A stretch of DNA of 64,000 nt from Gemmatimonadota bacterium (lineage in GTDB: Bacteria; Gemmatimonadota; Gemmatimonadetes; Gemmatimonadales; Gemmatimonadaceae), in the NCBI GenBank assembly GCA_028287235.1, contig JAQBQB010000023.1:222898-286897 (forward strand), read 5' to 3'. Of the stretch, positions 44,464 to 53,612 are shown piece after piece (the first letter of the stretch is position 1; each line of letters begins with the position of its first letter). Below the pieces are notes generated by a model. It did not search any database and had not been told where the DNA came from. It saw nothing but the letters and a program-made list of their open reading frames with translations. Position numbers and translations under genes: made by a program.

Positions 44464-46003
44464 CGATCGCGTCCCGCACGGCGGCCGCGAGCGCGTCGGG
44501 ACCGAACGGCTTTTGGAGATACGCCGACTCGGCCGAGAGCACACCGTGACGAAGGATCGCGTCGTCGGTGTAGCCCGACATGTACAGCAGCTTCGTCGCC
44601 GGCCGGCGTTCGGTGAACGCTTCGGCGAGCACGCGGCCGCTCATCTCCGGCATGATCACGTCGGTCAGCAGCAGGTCGATGTGGCCGTCGAACCGCTCGG
44701 CGATCGACAGCGCCGTCTTGCCGTTGGCTGCCTCGAGCACCGTGTACCCGTAATGCTCGAGCATCCCGCGCGTCGCCGCTCGCACCGCGGGCGAATCCTC
44801 CACCACGAGCACGGTCTCGGTTCCGCGTGCGGGCGCGGGGCGAGCCGGCTCGGATGCCGGCTCCGCCGCGGCGGGGGCGAGCGGCAGATAGATCTTGAAC
44901 GTCGAGCCCTTGCCCGGCTCGCTCTCGGCGCAGATGAACCCGCCGCTCTGCTTGACGATGCCGAACACCGTCGCCAGCCCCAGGCCGGTTCCCTTCCCCA
45001 GCTCCTTCGTCGTGAAGAAGGGCTCGAAGATGCGCTGGCGCGTCGCTTCGTCCATGCCCACACCGCTATCGCGAACGGAGAGCATCGCGAAGCTCGCCGG
45101 GTCCTGCTCTCGGCACCGCGCGCCCTCCCCCGACTCCACGCGGCTCATCTCGATCGACAGCGTTCCGCCGGTGGGCATCGCTTCGCGCGCGTTCACCGCG
45201 AGGTTGAGCACTACCTGCACGAGCTGCGCGGCGTCCACGAGCACCACCAGCGGCTCTGCGCTCCGCGCGATCGTGAGCCGAACGTCCTCGCCGATCAGCC
45301 GCCGCAGCAGCTTCTCCGCGTCGGTCACCACGTCGTTCAGCGCCGTCGGCCGCGGGTCGATCACCTGCTGCCGGCTGAACATCAGGAGCTGCCGCGTGAG
45401 CGAGGCAGCCGACGTCGCCGCGAGCTGGATCTCGCGAAGCTCCGACCTCCGCGTGTCGAGCGGCGCCATGCTCCGCTCCAGCAGGTCGGCGTAGCTAATG
45501 ATCACCGTGAGCAGGTTGTTGAAGTCGTGCGCCACGCCGCCGGCCAGCCGGCCCACCGCCTCCATCTTCTGCAGCTGGCGGAGATGCTGCTCCATCCGCC
45601 GCTTCTGCGTCACGTCGCGCAGCGCCGCCACCCGCACCGCCCGGCCGGCGATCTCGAAATTCTTCGTGGTGGCCTCGACGACCGCGCTACTGCCGTCCTT
45701 TCGGCGTATCACAACCTCGTACGTGCCGTCGCGCTGCATCGCGATCCGCTCGCGCACGGCTGCGACCGACTCCTCGGCCACGAACCGCTCGACCGGTTGG
45801 CCGACGAGCTCCTCCATGGTATACCCGCCGAGGTCGGCGAACTCCTGGTTCACCTCGAGCAGAATGCCGTTCTCCGCCACGATGAGCGCGTCGAACGAGG
45901 CCTGGCAGAGTGAGCGGTATATCCCTTGTGCGGTCGAGTCTTGAAACAGCCGCGTCGGCGGCTGGTCCGCGGCACCGGCGTCGGTGCCCTCTCCTGAAGT
46001 CAT
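44456..46003 (-). CDS. PAS-containing hybrid histidine kinase
   Basis: The 515-residue cytoplasmic kinase has a PAS domain (about 25-130; FDALIVAENGILLEVNQEFA), a HisKA domain with the phosphorylated H159 in LAGGVAHDFNNLLTVII, a HATPase (VVLNLAVNAREAMPTGGTL, GVGMDEATRQRIFEPFFTTK, GTGLGLATVFGIV) and a C-terminal receiver (VLVVEDSPAVRAATRGMLEH, LLLTDVIMPEMSG, YLQKPF). It probably passes phosphate to the response regulator encoded next. No membrane segment is present, so the PAS domain senses an internal signal. Several in-frame starts exist; MTSGEG at 46003 has GGAG upstream, while 46027 is also possible. Confidence 0.92.
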   Translation of the reverse strand: MTSGEGTDAGAADQPPTRLFQDSTAQGIYRSLCQASFDALIVAENGILLEVNQEFADLGGYTMEELVGQPVERFVAEESVAAVRERIAMQRDGTYEVVIRRKDGSSAVVEATTKNFEIAGRAVRVAALRDVTQKRRMEQHLRQLQKMEAVGRLAGGVAHDFNNLLTVIISYADLLERSMAPLDTRRSELREIQLAATSAASLTRQLLMFSRQQVIDPRPTALNDVVTDAEKLLRRLIGEDVRLTIARSAEPLVVLVDAAQLVQVVLNLAVNAREAMPTGGTLSIEMSRVESGEGARCREQDPASFAMLSVRDSGVGMDEATRQRIFEPFFTTKELGKGTGLGLATVFGIVKQSGGFICAESEPGKGSTFKIYLPLAPAAAEPASEPARPAPARGTETVLVVEDSPAVRAATRGMLEHYGYTVLEAANGKTALSIAERFDGHIDLLLTDVIMPEMSGRVLAEAFTERRPATKLLYMSGYTDDAILRHGVLSAESAYLQKPFGPDALAAAVRDAIDD

Positions 46004-46130
46004 TTGTCTCGGCTCCGTTTCCGGCATCGGGCCCGCGAACCGCGGGTTGGATCTTTCGGTCTCTCGCTCTCTGCCGTTGATTCTAGAACGCAACCGGGGT
46101 TTTCGACCGTCTCCGATTGCCTAGTCTTGG

Positions 46131-46150
46131 TGTTCCCCTTTCGGGGGACA
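46131..46150 (+). promoter_or_regulatory. 8-bp hairpin in the divergent two-component region
   Basis: TGTTCCCC (46131-46138) and GGGGGACA (46143-46150) pair around the loop TTTC, with one G-T pair. It lies 23 bases before the GTG of the MEDS kinase and may be part of the leader or a regulator site. Confidence 0.3.
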
Positions 46151-46173
46151 CGGGCTCGACCACGGGAGGCATC

Positions 46174-47943
46174 GTGAGCGCACAAACGAGACCCACGGGC
46201 ATCAGCGTCGTCGGCGACGTGCCGTGGGGAATGCACTTCTCCCTCTTCTACGACTCGGCCCAGGACCTGCTCGACGCGGTCGTTCCCTACTTCGCGGCCG
46301 GGCTCAATGCCGGAGAGCTCTGCGTCTGGGTTCCCTCCGAGCCGTCGGTCGAGCGGCTGGCGGCGGAGGCGCTGCGAGAGCTCGTGCCGGACTTCGACCA
46401 GCGCATGGAACGGCGCGACATCGAGTTCTTCCAACCCGACGACTTCTATAGACAGAACGGCCGCTTCGACCGCGACGCGGTCATGGCCAAGTGGCGGCAG
46501 TGGGGTGCGCGGTTGCAGCACGACGGCCACCCCGGGCTGCGCGTCAGCGGCAACCTCACCTGGCTCACGCGATTGGATTGGCCGTTGTTCGGCGAGTACG
46601 AGCAGGCGCTGAACGACTTTCTCTCGGCGCGGCGAATGCTCGTGCTCTGCACCTACCGGCTCGCCGGCGCGGCCGCGGCCGACATGCTCGACGTGGCGCG
46701 CGCGCATCACTTCGTGATCGCCCGCCGCCGCGGCGAGTGGGAGGTGCTCGAGCGGGAGGCGCTCGCCCAGTCGAAGGATGAGCTGCACAGGTTGAATGAA
46801 CAGCTCGAGGCGCGAGTCGCCGAGCGCACGAGCCAGCTTCGCCGCAGCGAGGCGTATCTCGCGCAGGGAGAGCGCCTCAGTCATACCGGCAGCTACGCCT
46901 GGAACGCGACGACGGGCGAATGCGTGTTCTGGACGGACGAGAGCTTTCGGATCATCGGTCTCGAGCCGCGAGCCGCCGCGCCCACGCGGCAGGAGCTCTT
47001 CGCGCTGATTCATCCGGACGATCGCCAACGCGTCGCGCAGACGGTGGAGCTGATGCTGCGCGAGCGTCGCACCAGCGAGCTCGAGTTTCAGATCGTCCGC
47101 CCCAACGGTGAGGTTCGCGACGTTCAGGCCGTCACGACACCGGTGCTCGACGCACAGGGCCAGCTCGTGGAGCTGGTCGGCAGCGCGATCGACGTCACCG
47201 ACCGCAAGCGCGCCGCCGCGCGGTTGGCGCGCGTGAAGCGGCTGGCTCGCGAGCGTCTGTTGGAGGCGCGGTTCACCGCCGTGCTCGACGAGCGCACGCG
47301 ATTGGCGCGCGAGATTCACGACTCGCTGCTGCAAGGTGTGGCCGGAATCGCGCTGCAGCTTCGCGCCGCGCTCCCCAACCTCGGCCCCACGCCGCCCGCC
47401 GCCGCCGAGTCGATCCGCCAGATTGCCGAGCTCGCGGAGTCCACCATTCGCGACGCGCGCCGCGCGGTGTGGGACATTCGAGCGCCGGCGCTCGTGCAAC
47501 ACGGCCTGCTCGCCGCGCTCGACGCGGAGCTGCGTCGTGCCGCGGCGGGCGTTGCGCTTCAGCTCACGGTCGAAGGCACGCCGCGCGCGCTCGCGCCGGC
47601 GATCGAGGACGCCATCTTTCGCATCGCGCAGGAAGCCGCGATCAACGCGGCGAAGCATTCCGGCGCGAGCGGCGTGTCGGTGGTCCTCGCCTTTCGCCCG
47701 CGGTCGGTTCGGCTCACCGTGTCCGACGACGGGCGCGGCTTCCGCGCTGACGGCCGCGTGCGGGCGCACGGCGGGCGGTGGGGAATCCTCGGCATGCACG
47801 AGCGGGCCGATCGCATCGGCGGCACGCTGGCGATCCGCAGCGCGCCGGGGGCCGGAACCACGGTGGAGCTGCGCGTGCTGTCCAACCGCAAGCCGAGCAG
47901 CGACGACCTCACCGTGCCGCGGCGGCTTCGCCACACCTCGTGA
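46174..47943 (+). CDS. MEDS/PAS sensor histidine kinase (NarL-type)
   Basis: A 589-residue kinase. Residues about 15-175 resemble the MEDS sensory domain (HFSLFYDSAQDLLDAVVPYF, CVWVPSEPSVERLAAEALRE). A coiled coil (ELHRLNEQLEARVAERTSQL) leads to a PAS domain (about 235-345; TGSYAWNATTGECVFWTDES). A HisKA_3 motif with H382 (TRLAREIHDSLLQGVAGIAL) and a NarL-type HATPase (DDGRGF, WGILGMHERADRIGG) follow. GTG at 46174 is chosen because GGGAGG (46164-46169) lies 4 bases upstream. The response-regulator gene follows after 10 bases. Confidence 0.92.
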   Translation: MSAQTRPTGISVVGDVPWGMHFSLFYDSAQDLLDAVVPYFAAGLNAGELCVWVPSEPSVERLAAEALRELVPDFDQRMERRDIEFFQPDDFYRQNGRFDRDAVMAKWRQWGARLQHDGHPGLRVSGNLTWLTRLDWPLFGEYEQALNDFLSARRMLVLCTYRLAGAAAADMLDVARAHHFVIARRRGEWEVLEREALAQSKDELHRLNEQLEARVAERTSQLRRSEAYLAQGERLSHTGSYAWNATTGECVFWTDESFRIIGLEPRAAAPTRQELFALIHPDDRQRVAQTVELMLRERRTSELEFQIVRPNGEVRDVQAVTTPVLDAQGQLVELVGSAIDVTDRKRAAARLARVKRLARERLLEARFTAVLDERTRLAREIHDSLLQGVAGIALQLRAALPNLGPTPPAAAESIRQIAELAESTIRDARRAVWDIRAPALVQHGLLAALDAELRRAAAGVALQLTVEGTPRALAPAIEDAIFRIAQEAAINAAKHSGASGVSVVLAFRPRSVRLTVSDDGRGFRADGRVRAHGGRWGILGMHERADRIGGTLAIRSAPGAGTTVELRVLSNRKPSSDDLTVPRRLRHTS

Positions 47944-47953
47944 CGGGGCACAG

Positions 47954-48574
47954 ATGCCGATTCGCGTTCTGACCGCCGACGATCACCCGGTGGTGCGCAA
48001 CGGGTTGCGGGCGATCATCGCCAACGAGCGCGACATCGAGCTCGTGGCCGAGGCGACCGACGGCGCCGAGGCGGTGGCGCTGTACGAGGCGCATCGGCCC
48101 GACGTGGTGCTCATGGACCTTCGGATGCCGCGCCTGGACGGCATCGGCGCCACGCGCGCCATCGTCGCGGCCGATGCGGGCGCGCGCATCGTGATGCTCA
48201 CCACCTACGAGGGCGACGCGGACATCTACCGCGCGCTCGGCGCCGGCGCGCGCGGGTATCTGCTCAAAGACATGTTGGGCGCCGCGGTGATTCAGACGAT
48301 CAGGACGGTTGCCGCGGGCGGGCGCGTGATTCCGCCCGACGTGGCGGCGCGCCTGGTGGAGTTCACGCCGCGTGTGGATCTCACCGAGCGCGAGCTCGAG
48401 GTCTTGGGGCTGACGGCGAAAGGGCTGCGCAACCGCGACATCGCGCGCGCGATCGGGAGAACCGAGGCCACGGTGAAGGCGCACCTCAAGCACGTCATGG
48501 AGAAGCTCGGCGTGGACGACCGAACGGCGGCGGTGACGGTCGCGCTACAGCGGGGAATCATTCATCTCGACTGA
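47954..48574 (+). CDS. NarL/FixJ family response regulator
   Basis: A 206-residue regulator with a receiver domain (RVLTADDHPVVRNGLRAIIA, phospho-acceptor D55 in VVLMDLRMPRLDG, LLKDM with the conserved Lys). A LuxR-type helix-turn-helix follows (LTERELEVLGLTAKGLRNRD, then IARAIGRTEATVKAHLKHVM). It is the partner of the MEDS kinase immediately upstream and would bind DNA as a phosphorylated dimer. The target genes are unknown. Confidence 0.95.
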   Translation: MPIRVLTADDHPVVRNGLRAIIANERDIELVAEATDGAEAVALYEAHRPDVVLMDLRMPRLDGIGATRAIVAADAGARIVMLTTYEGDADIYRALGAGARGYLLKDMLGAAVIQTIRTVAAGGRVIPPDVAARLVEFTPRVDLTERELEVLGLTAKGLRNRDIARAIGRTEATVKAHLKHVMEKLGVDDRTAAVTVALQRGIIHLD

Positions 48575-48604
48575 GCGCGGACGATCGCTGCGGAGCGATC
48601 GCGA

Positions 48605-48844
48605 TCAGCCCGTGGCCGACCTCGGTGTACCGCCGGGGTGCGTCCGCTCGTGCTCCAGCGTGCGCTCGATCTGCCGCACGTCGCTTTCCTTTTGGGCGTA
48701 GACCACGAGGAGCGAGCCTCGCATCGAGCGGATCGCGTACGGCTGGAAGCCCCGGTCGGCCAGGTCGGCGATTGCGTCGGCGTCGAGGTCGCGCAATTCG
48801 ATTTCGCCGCTGGCGGGGATGATCCAACTCAGGCAGTCAGACAT
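48605..48844 (-). CDS. WIIPA-family small protein, copy 2
   Basis: A 79-residue protein (MSDCLSWIIPASGEIELRDL, IRSMRGSLLVVYAQKESDVR) closely similar to the copy at 43543-43779. It runs convergently with the NarL-type regulator, 30 bases from its stop. Like copy 1 it is next to a two-component system. Function unknown; the conservation between copies shows the short frame is real. Confidence 0.75.
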   Translation of the reverse strand: MSDCLSWIIPASGEIELRDLDADAIADLADRGFQPYAIRSMRGSLLVVYAQKESDVRQIERTLEHERTHPGGTPRSATG

Positions 48845-49101
48845 GGCCGGTCCATCGGTTCACTGTTACGGCTAAGCTGCCAGCGCCGGCAGGGAGTTAG
48901 AACCTACGCTGTGGAGTTGGGGGGACAATGGTTATTTGTGGGCGGGTCGGAAGCGTGGACGGCAACCCGGCTAGGAAAACGTTTATCCATTGCGGGCCAC
49001 GGCGGGCGCCGAAGGTGACTCGCACTTAGGCGCACGTGACTCCGTCGGTTCGAACGCGCATCGACCAACTCCCGGACGGCAATGCACGACTTCGACGATC
49101 G

Positions 49102-49527
49102 TCAGCACGCCAGCACAGCACCGCCCAACGCGCCGTTAGCGATGAGTTGTCGCGCCAGGGACTTCGCCCCGAGAGGTAACACCTTGCTCCACGGTTCTAC
49201 ATTAGCGTACGCGAATAAACCGACTGCGCACGGCGCCATCTCAAAGCACCTGGCCCCTTCTCCGTCGAAGCCAAATATTGTTCGATGCTCGCTCGGCGAA
49301 CTTGGCTGGTCTGTGACCAGCTCGTCGCCTACTACCGAGTACATCAACAGGACGACCTCGTCTTTTACGCGAGAGTACACGACATAGGTAAGCTTGCCAT
49401 CCGAGTGAAATGTCTGAGCGACGTGCCATAATTCGCCTGCGCGCCGATGCATCCAGCGTCGAGCGAGCCGAGCGTACTTACTCCCGTGCGTCGCGACCAT
49501 GACCGCCACGAAGAGACCATAAGGCAT
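49102..49527 (-). CDS. hypothetical protein
   Basis: The 141-residue product contains MHRRAGELWHVAQTFHSDGK, LTYVVYSRVKDEVVLLMYSV and EHRTIFGFDGEGARCFEM. No family is recognised. GC is clearly lower than in the core genes, and it opens a lower-GC stretch that runs to about 61.5 kb. The 257 bases before the neighbouring WIIPA gene hold nothing recognisable. It is moderately likely to be a real gene. Confidence 0.45.
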   Translation of the reverse strand: MPYGLFVAVMVATHGSKYARLARRWMHRRAGELWHVAQTFHSDGKLTYVVYSRVKDEVVLLMYSVVGDELVTDQPSSPSEHRTIFGFDGEGARCFEMAPCAVGLFAYANVEPWSKVLPLGAKSLARQLIANGALGGAVLAC

Positions 49528-49710
49528 CTGCCTGCACGATACGCGGCGCTCGATCTTGCGCTTTCGTATTGCCCGCTACAGTGCTCACCTAGGCGCGGCC
49601 CTTGTCGTCGGAAGCGTGCTGTCTGTCGGCTTCTACCTAATGCAACACTAGTCTACGAAAGCGCCTAGCGACAACCGGAAGTACGCCAAACTGCGGCGGA
49701 CCATACGCGG

Positions 49711-50244
49711 CTAGTCTGCGACCGTGCGCGGAACGATCCGCGTCACGATCCACCCGCCGCCACGCCGCGCTAGGTGGTAGTCGTACCGCCCTCGGCTCAC
49801 GCCCTTCGGTCCGATGTCCGTGACGACGACCGTCATCACAATGGGTCCGCGACGAGTGTGGCGGGACAAACCCGTTCGAACAAACATCATCAGCGTAGCC
49901 GGGCAATTCTTCAACACGTCGCTCGATGGTGGAATTGGTACGAGCGCTCCCGGACATTTTCCAACAACCACTGAGTCCATCGTAAGGTGCCGCTCCCTAA
50001 GGACACGCCGACGCGCATCGACGATGCTCGGCGCTGCCGACACCAACGCGCTATCGGAGCCGTTGCCGAGGCTGTCGAGCGGTCGCGGATCGAACCGCGG
50101 CTCGCGCTGCGACGAATCACGAACGGAGCGCGCCACAGCGCCGAACTGTGCGGCGTCCGTGCCAACCGACGTGCTCTGCGCCGTGACCGACGAGGCTACG
50201 AGCATTGCCATCGTCGGTGCGAGGATGAGATGAATTCTGTTCAC
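49711..50244 (-). CDS. exported hypothetical protein
   Basis: A 177-residue product with a signal peptide (VNRIHLILAPTMAMLVASSV, then TAQS). The mature part has two cysteines (GKCPGALVPIP, NCPATLMMFV) that could form a disulphide, and RGRYDYHLARRGGGWIVTRI at the end, which resembles small nuclear-transport-factor-2-like secreted domains. The GTG at 50244 gives the best signal peptide; the longer frame adds 11 basic residues. It lies 17 bases downstream of the zincin-like lipoprotein and is likely co-transcribed. Confidence 0.6.
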   Translation of the reverse strand: MNRIHLILAPTMAMLVASSVTAQSTSVGTDAAQFGAVARSVRDSSQREPRFDPRPLDSLGNGSDSALVSAAPSIVDARRRVLRERHLTMDSVVVGKCPGALVPIPPSSDVLKNCPATLMMFVRTGLSRHTRRGPIVMTVVVTDIGPKGVSRGRYDYHLARRGGGWIVTRIVPRTVAD

Positions 50245-50261
50245 AATTGTGCTCCGTTCTC

Positions 50262-51638
50262 TCAGCCGCCACCGCATTGATCGCTGTGAGTCGTTTTCGA
50301 GTTATCGTTCGTCAGATGGCGCCCGTTATTCAAGTGATCGAACTCGTGCGCGAGAAGTTGTTGGAGGTCCCGCCCTGATCCATCCTTGTGCGATGCATCG
50401 TAATAATTGTTGGTCCAACCATTCGCCAGAGTTACCCAAGAGTAGCCACCGCTGGCACCACCGCCCTGCGGCGCTCCGCCGCCGAATCCCGGCCACGAGC
50501 TAGTCGAATAGAGATGGAGATCGCCACGGTTCAGTACCGCATCACCAATATTGGCGAGTGTTACGCAAATCCCACCGATGGAGCGCATGTTCGCCAACGC
50601 CGCGTCGATTCGAGCCCGTTGTGTGCTGTCAGGTGGCGACCCATCGCACCATGACTTGGCCACCGAGTCGAGCGACGCATAGTTCTCACACTTGGGTCGA
50701 GGATGCGTTGCATTGTCGCCCGAGTTGACGGCGGGAATTGCACGCACACTTACGGTCGTCTGTTTCCATTTCCCATTGATGTACGCCGCAGGTCGGAAGG
50801 TACCCGAGCCGGTGATCACACGACCGCAGGGTGAGATGTATTGCTGACACGCCCAGTAGGTCACCGGCTGGTCGTTTGGATCGCCACCGTTTGAGGTGTC
50901 GGAGGGAATCCAATCCACGCCCGCGCCGACAAACGGCACACCGAAACTTCCCCACGAAGACGGCGTGGCACCTTGAAGGAGATGCACGACCGAGCCCACG
51001 ACCACTACTTCCGAGTCGGGCCAAGCGGTCATCTCAGCGTTGAGTCGCTGAACGGTGATCGTCGAACCGCCGCTCCAGTCATCGCAGCGGTTGTGTTCGG
51101 GTCGCTGCGCGCCACACCAGACGCCATTGTATCCGTCGTACTGGCGCGCGCCGTATCCGTTTCGGCCCGCCGCCTCAAGCACGCCTTGGACGAGCAACGT
51201 GTCCACGGCGGTAGATCCACTACCGTGCGGAAAGTTCGTGCCCCCCGTCGAATTGTATTTGTCGCGATAGCCGAGGTAGGCGTTTCCGGTTGGTCCCCAA
51301 GAGTCAGCAACATCGCCGGTTGCCGAATAATTGGGCGTTCGGGTCAACATTCCCGACGCGGTCGCGACGACGACCGTGGCATACGGATACGTTCCAAACG
51401 TCACACCGGTTCCAACGCTCGATCCGCCTGTCCACGGATCAGTTGCGCCTACAGGCGCGCTCACCTGGTCCGGCGAGTTATCCAGATCGTACACAGGCGT
51501 CGTCGGAAACAATCTGCGGCCCGGTGTGGCCGGTTGCGTCACGTCATCACGGGTGCAGCCAACGGAGATGAGCACAGTTCCTGAAACGACGGTGAGCACA
51601 CCGCGCCGCGAAAAGATGAATCCCACGGTCCCTCCCAT
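50262..51638 (-). CDS. zincin-like lipoprotein with C-terminal HExxH
   Basis: The 458-residue product has a lipobox signal (SRRGVLTVVSGTVLISVGCT) and a long Gly/Ser/Asn/Trp-rich exported region with paired cysteines (VWCGAQRPEHNRCDD, WACQQYISPCGRV). Near the C-terminus, LLAHEFDHLNNGRHLTND contains HEFDH, a zinc-metalloprotease motif with a further His seven residues on. No named peptidase family is recognised. It is probably a surface-anchored protease. A 17-base palindrome lies 52 bases upstream of the start. Confidence 0.75.
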   Translation of the reverse strand: MGGTVGFIFSRRGVLTVVSGTVLISVGCTRDDVTQPATPGRRLFPTTPVYDLDNSPDQVSAPVGATDPWTGGSSVGTGVTFGTYPYATVVVATASGMLTRTPNYSATGDVADSWGPTGNAYLGYRDKYNSTGGTNFPHGSGSTAVDTLLVQGVLEAAGRNGYGARQYDGYNGVWCGAQRPEHNRCDDWSGGSTITVQRLNAEMTAWPDSEVVVVGSVVHLLQGATPSSWGSFGVPFVGAGVDWIPSDTSNGGDPNDQPVTYWACQQYISPCGRVITGSGTFRPAAYINGKWKQTTVSVRAIPAVNSGDNATHPRPKCENYASLDSVAKSWCDGSPPDSTQRARIDAALANMRSIGGICVTLANIGDAVLNRGDLHLYSTSSWPGFGGGAPQGGGASGGYSWVTLANGWTNNYYDASHKDGSGRDLQQLLAHEFDHLNNGRHLTNDNSKTTHSDQCGGG

Positions 51639-51690
51639 ACCACTAAAGTCGAATGCCGATTCGCCAATACCTGCATCGGCGTGACGCTTT

Positions 51691-51707
51691 GTTGGTCTCA
51701 GACCAAC
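51691..51707. promoter_or_regulatory. 17-bp palindrome upstream of the zincin-like lipoprotein gene
   Basis: GTTGGTCT-C-AGACCAAC is a perfect inverted repeat with a one-base centre, 53-69 bases upstream of the lipoprotein start on the reverse strand. The 471 bases between the lipoprotein and the kinase genes hold this site, a G12 tract, the left island repeat and a short frame with no recognisable product. Confidence 0.4.
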
Positions 51708-51891
51708 TCGCCGAGGACGATCGCAAAGGGACGTGCGTCACCGGTCGCGCCCGGTTCGCGTTGAAGGCGGAGCCAAAATCCGTCGCTTAGTTCGCTTGAA
51801 CGGCGCCCCAACGAGTTCAAGAATGCTAAAGCGGACCAGCATGATCTACGGGTTTGCAAGCAACAACGTATCAAGTCTGCATCCGCTTCAA

Positions 51892-51903
51892 GGGGGGGGG
51901 GGG
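51892..51903. repeat. homopolymer tract of twelve G
   Basis: Twelve G residues lie just outside the left island repeat. Such a tract can vary in length by slippage, and can also be an assembly or sequencing problem. It is not inside a recognised gene. Confidence 0.6.
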
Positions 51904-51912
51904 AATCATCAG

Positions 51913-51967
51913 GCGGCCTTCTCCCTATACCCATCGACGTCATCGCGGGTATAGGGACAAGGCGGCC
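51913..51967. repeat. left boundary repeat of the island, with hairpin
   Basis: TCCCTATACCC (51922-51932) and GGGTATAGGGA (51947-51957) form a perfect 11-bp stem that extends imperfectly outward (CCTT with AAGG). The segment 51917-51946 reappears at 61516-61545 in the same orientation with one difference in 30 bases (T to C). The right copy has only one arm of the hairpin. Confidence 0.8.
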
Positions 51968-52109
51968 GGCTACTTCCGCCTAGCGACCGACTGATACGGC
52001 GCACCCCGCGATTGTCCGCTCAATTCCGTGCTCAGTTTTCGCCGAGACGCAGAGCTTATTATCATTCTTGTATTGCGCTCATCGTAACGTCTCCGACGCC
52101 TTGCCGACT

Positions 52110-53576
52110 ATGCGAACCATCAAACTACCGGACGGTCAGTTTCAGTTTGATCCTGATGCTCCGCTGGGTAAGCCGGGCGGTTTCGGTCAAGTCTTTGCTG
52201 GGACAGATGCCGAAGGACGCGACCTTGCGATCAAGAGACTGAATCTCAGCGCCGCCGATACCGCCCATCGGGAGCTCCGCATTGCCGGAGAGCTACGCAA
52301 CGGGGTTTTCGGCTATGTGGTTCCGGTTTACTCTGCCGGCGAGGATGCGGACACTGGCGAGTACTTCGTGGTTATGGCTCGCGCAGGCGATGACCTGGAG
52401 GCTCACCGCCGGACGCTAGCGGCGATGAGCAGCGGCGACGTGGCGGCGATCTTGGCCGATATAGTTGAGGGACTCGTCGAAGTTGGTGAGCTGGTTCACC
52501 GCGACCTCAAGCCGGCCAACGTGCTTCGCCACGAGAATCGATGGAAGATTGCTGATTTTGGGATCGCTCGGTTCTACGAAGAAGCGACCGCGTCGAATAC
52601 GCTCAAGGATGCCATGAGCCCGTACTATGCGGCGCCGGAGCAATGGCGATATCAACGCGCTACGCACGCCACCGACCTTTACGCCCTCGGTTGCATTGGA
52701 TTCTTCTTGGTGACTGGTAGGCCACCATTCGTGAAGAATCCGGAACACGAGCATCAAACTGCGCCCATACCGCCTCTTGCGTCGGGTGAGCCACGACTTG
52801 ACGCACTTATAACGATGCTTCTTCGGAAGCCGCCTGAAACGCGCCCTAGCCTTACACGGACGAAGGAACGCCTTGGCGAGATCAGGAGAATTCAGGCTAA
52901 TCCGTCGCTGTCGACGAACGCCGCTTCGGCGCTTTCAGCGGTCGGTGCTCGCCTCGCACACGAAGCTCATGAACGTGAATCCAAACAGGCAGAAGAGACT
53001 CGGATACGAGAAAGCCGCCGCGTCGCTGCTGCAATTGGCCGCGACATTCTGAAGGACAACTTGGAGCGCCTGTGGGGAAACATTCACTCCATGGCGCCGA
53101 CCGCAGAGCGAGCGAGGAAGTCGGACGACGCATTGCTACGTGTTTCGCTGGGCATTGCGTCCCTAACGATTACGGCGGGCAACGAGTACTTCTTGCCGGT
53201 GGGTGGGAAGTGGGATGTGATACTCGGCGGTCAACTAATCGTTCAGATGACGGGTCGCCGTGCCTACAAATGGTCAACGTCGCTCTGGTACGGGTCGCGA
53301 CCGGGCCACGATTTGCGGTGGTTCGAGGTTGGCTACTTTTCGCCATTTCAGGGTGGAGACGCGCCTTTCGCGTTGCCGCCGACTCACGCGCCAAACGCAG
53401 CGGGTTCAACGAGTGTTGGTGGAATAGATATCGCTTGCGGGCCTTGGCCCATTGACGATGAATCTGAGCCCGAATTCCATGATCGCGTCATATGGCTCTT
53501 GGCGAAGGCTGCGAGGGGTGAGCTCCAACATCCCAGCCACATACCGATTGGGGATTGGTCCTCGTTCGCGCGCTGA
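52110..53576 (+). CDS. Ser/Thr protein kinase with C-terminal extension
   Basis: The 488-residue protein has a complete kinase domain: glycine loop GKPGGFGQVF, K42 in LAIKRL, HRDLKPANVL with catalytic D132, DFGIARFYEE with D149, and APEQW. After about residue 275 a coiled coil (HEAHERESKQAEETRIRESR) leads to a 150-residue C-terminal domain (FLPVGGKWDVILGGQLIVQM, SLWYGSRPGHDLRWFEVGYF) of unknown type. No membrane segment is seen, so it is cytoplasmic. It is the first gene of the island, and a role in sensing or signalling infection is an inference from location. The start at 52110 excludes 14 residues of upstream reading frame. Confidence 0.88.
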   Translation: MRTIKLPDGQFQFDPDAPLGKPGGFGQVFAGTDAEGRDLAIKRLNLSAADTAHRELRIAGELRNGVFGYVVPVYSAGEDADTGEYFVVMARAGDDLEAHRRTLAAMSSGDVAAILADIVEGLVEVGELVHRDLKPANVLRHENRWKIADFGIARFYEEATASNTLKDAMSPYYAAPEQWRYQRATHATDLYALGCIGFFLVTGRPPFVKNPEHEHQTAPIPPLASGEPRLDALITMLLRKPPETRPSLTRTKERLGEIRRIQANPSLSTNAASALSAVGARLAHEAHERESKQAEETRIRESRRVAAAIGRDILKDNLERLWGNIHSMAPTAERARKSDDALLRVSLGIASLTITAGNEYFLPVGGKWDVILGGQLIVQMTGRRAYKWSTSLWYGSRPGHDLRWFEVGYFSPFQGGDAPFALPPTHAPNAAGSTSVGGIDIACGPWPIDDESEPEFHDRVIWLLAKAARGELQHPSHIPIGDWSSFAR

Positions 53577-53612
53577 GCATCGGCACGTCATGACCTGTCT
53601 CGGCACACTTAA

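Noticed and set aside
51698..51943. 81-codon reverse frame across the left island repeat (ending near the lipoprotein promoter)
   Set aside because: It runs through the hairpin and the G12 tract and has no recognisable start region. A fragment of an older gene is possible but cannot be supported.
51913..51967. Integron attC-like site
   Set aside because: The hairpin lacks the core RYYYAAC/GTTRRRY boxes and no integron integrase is present.
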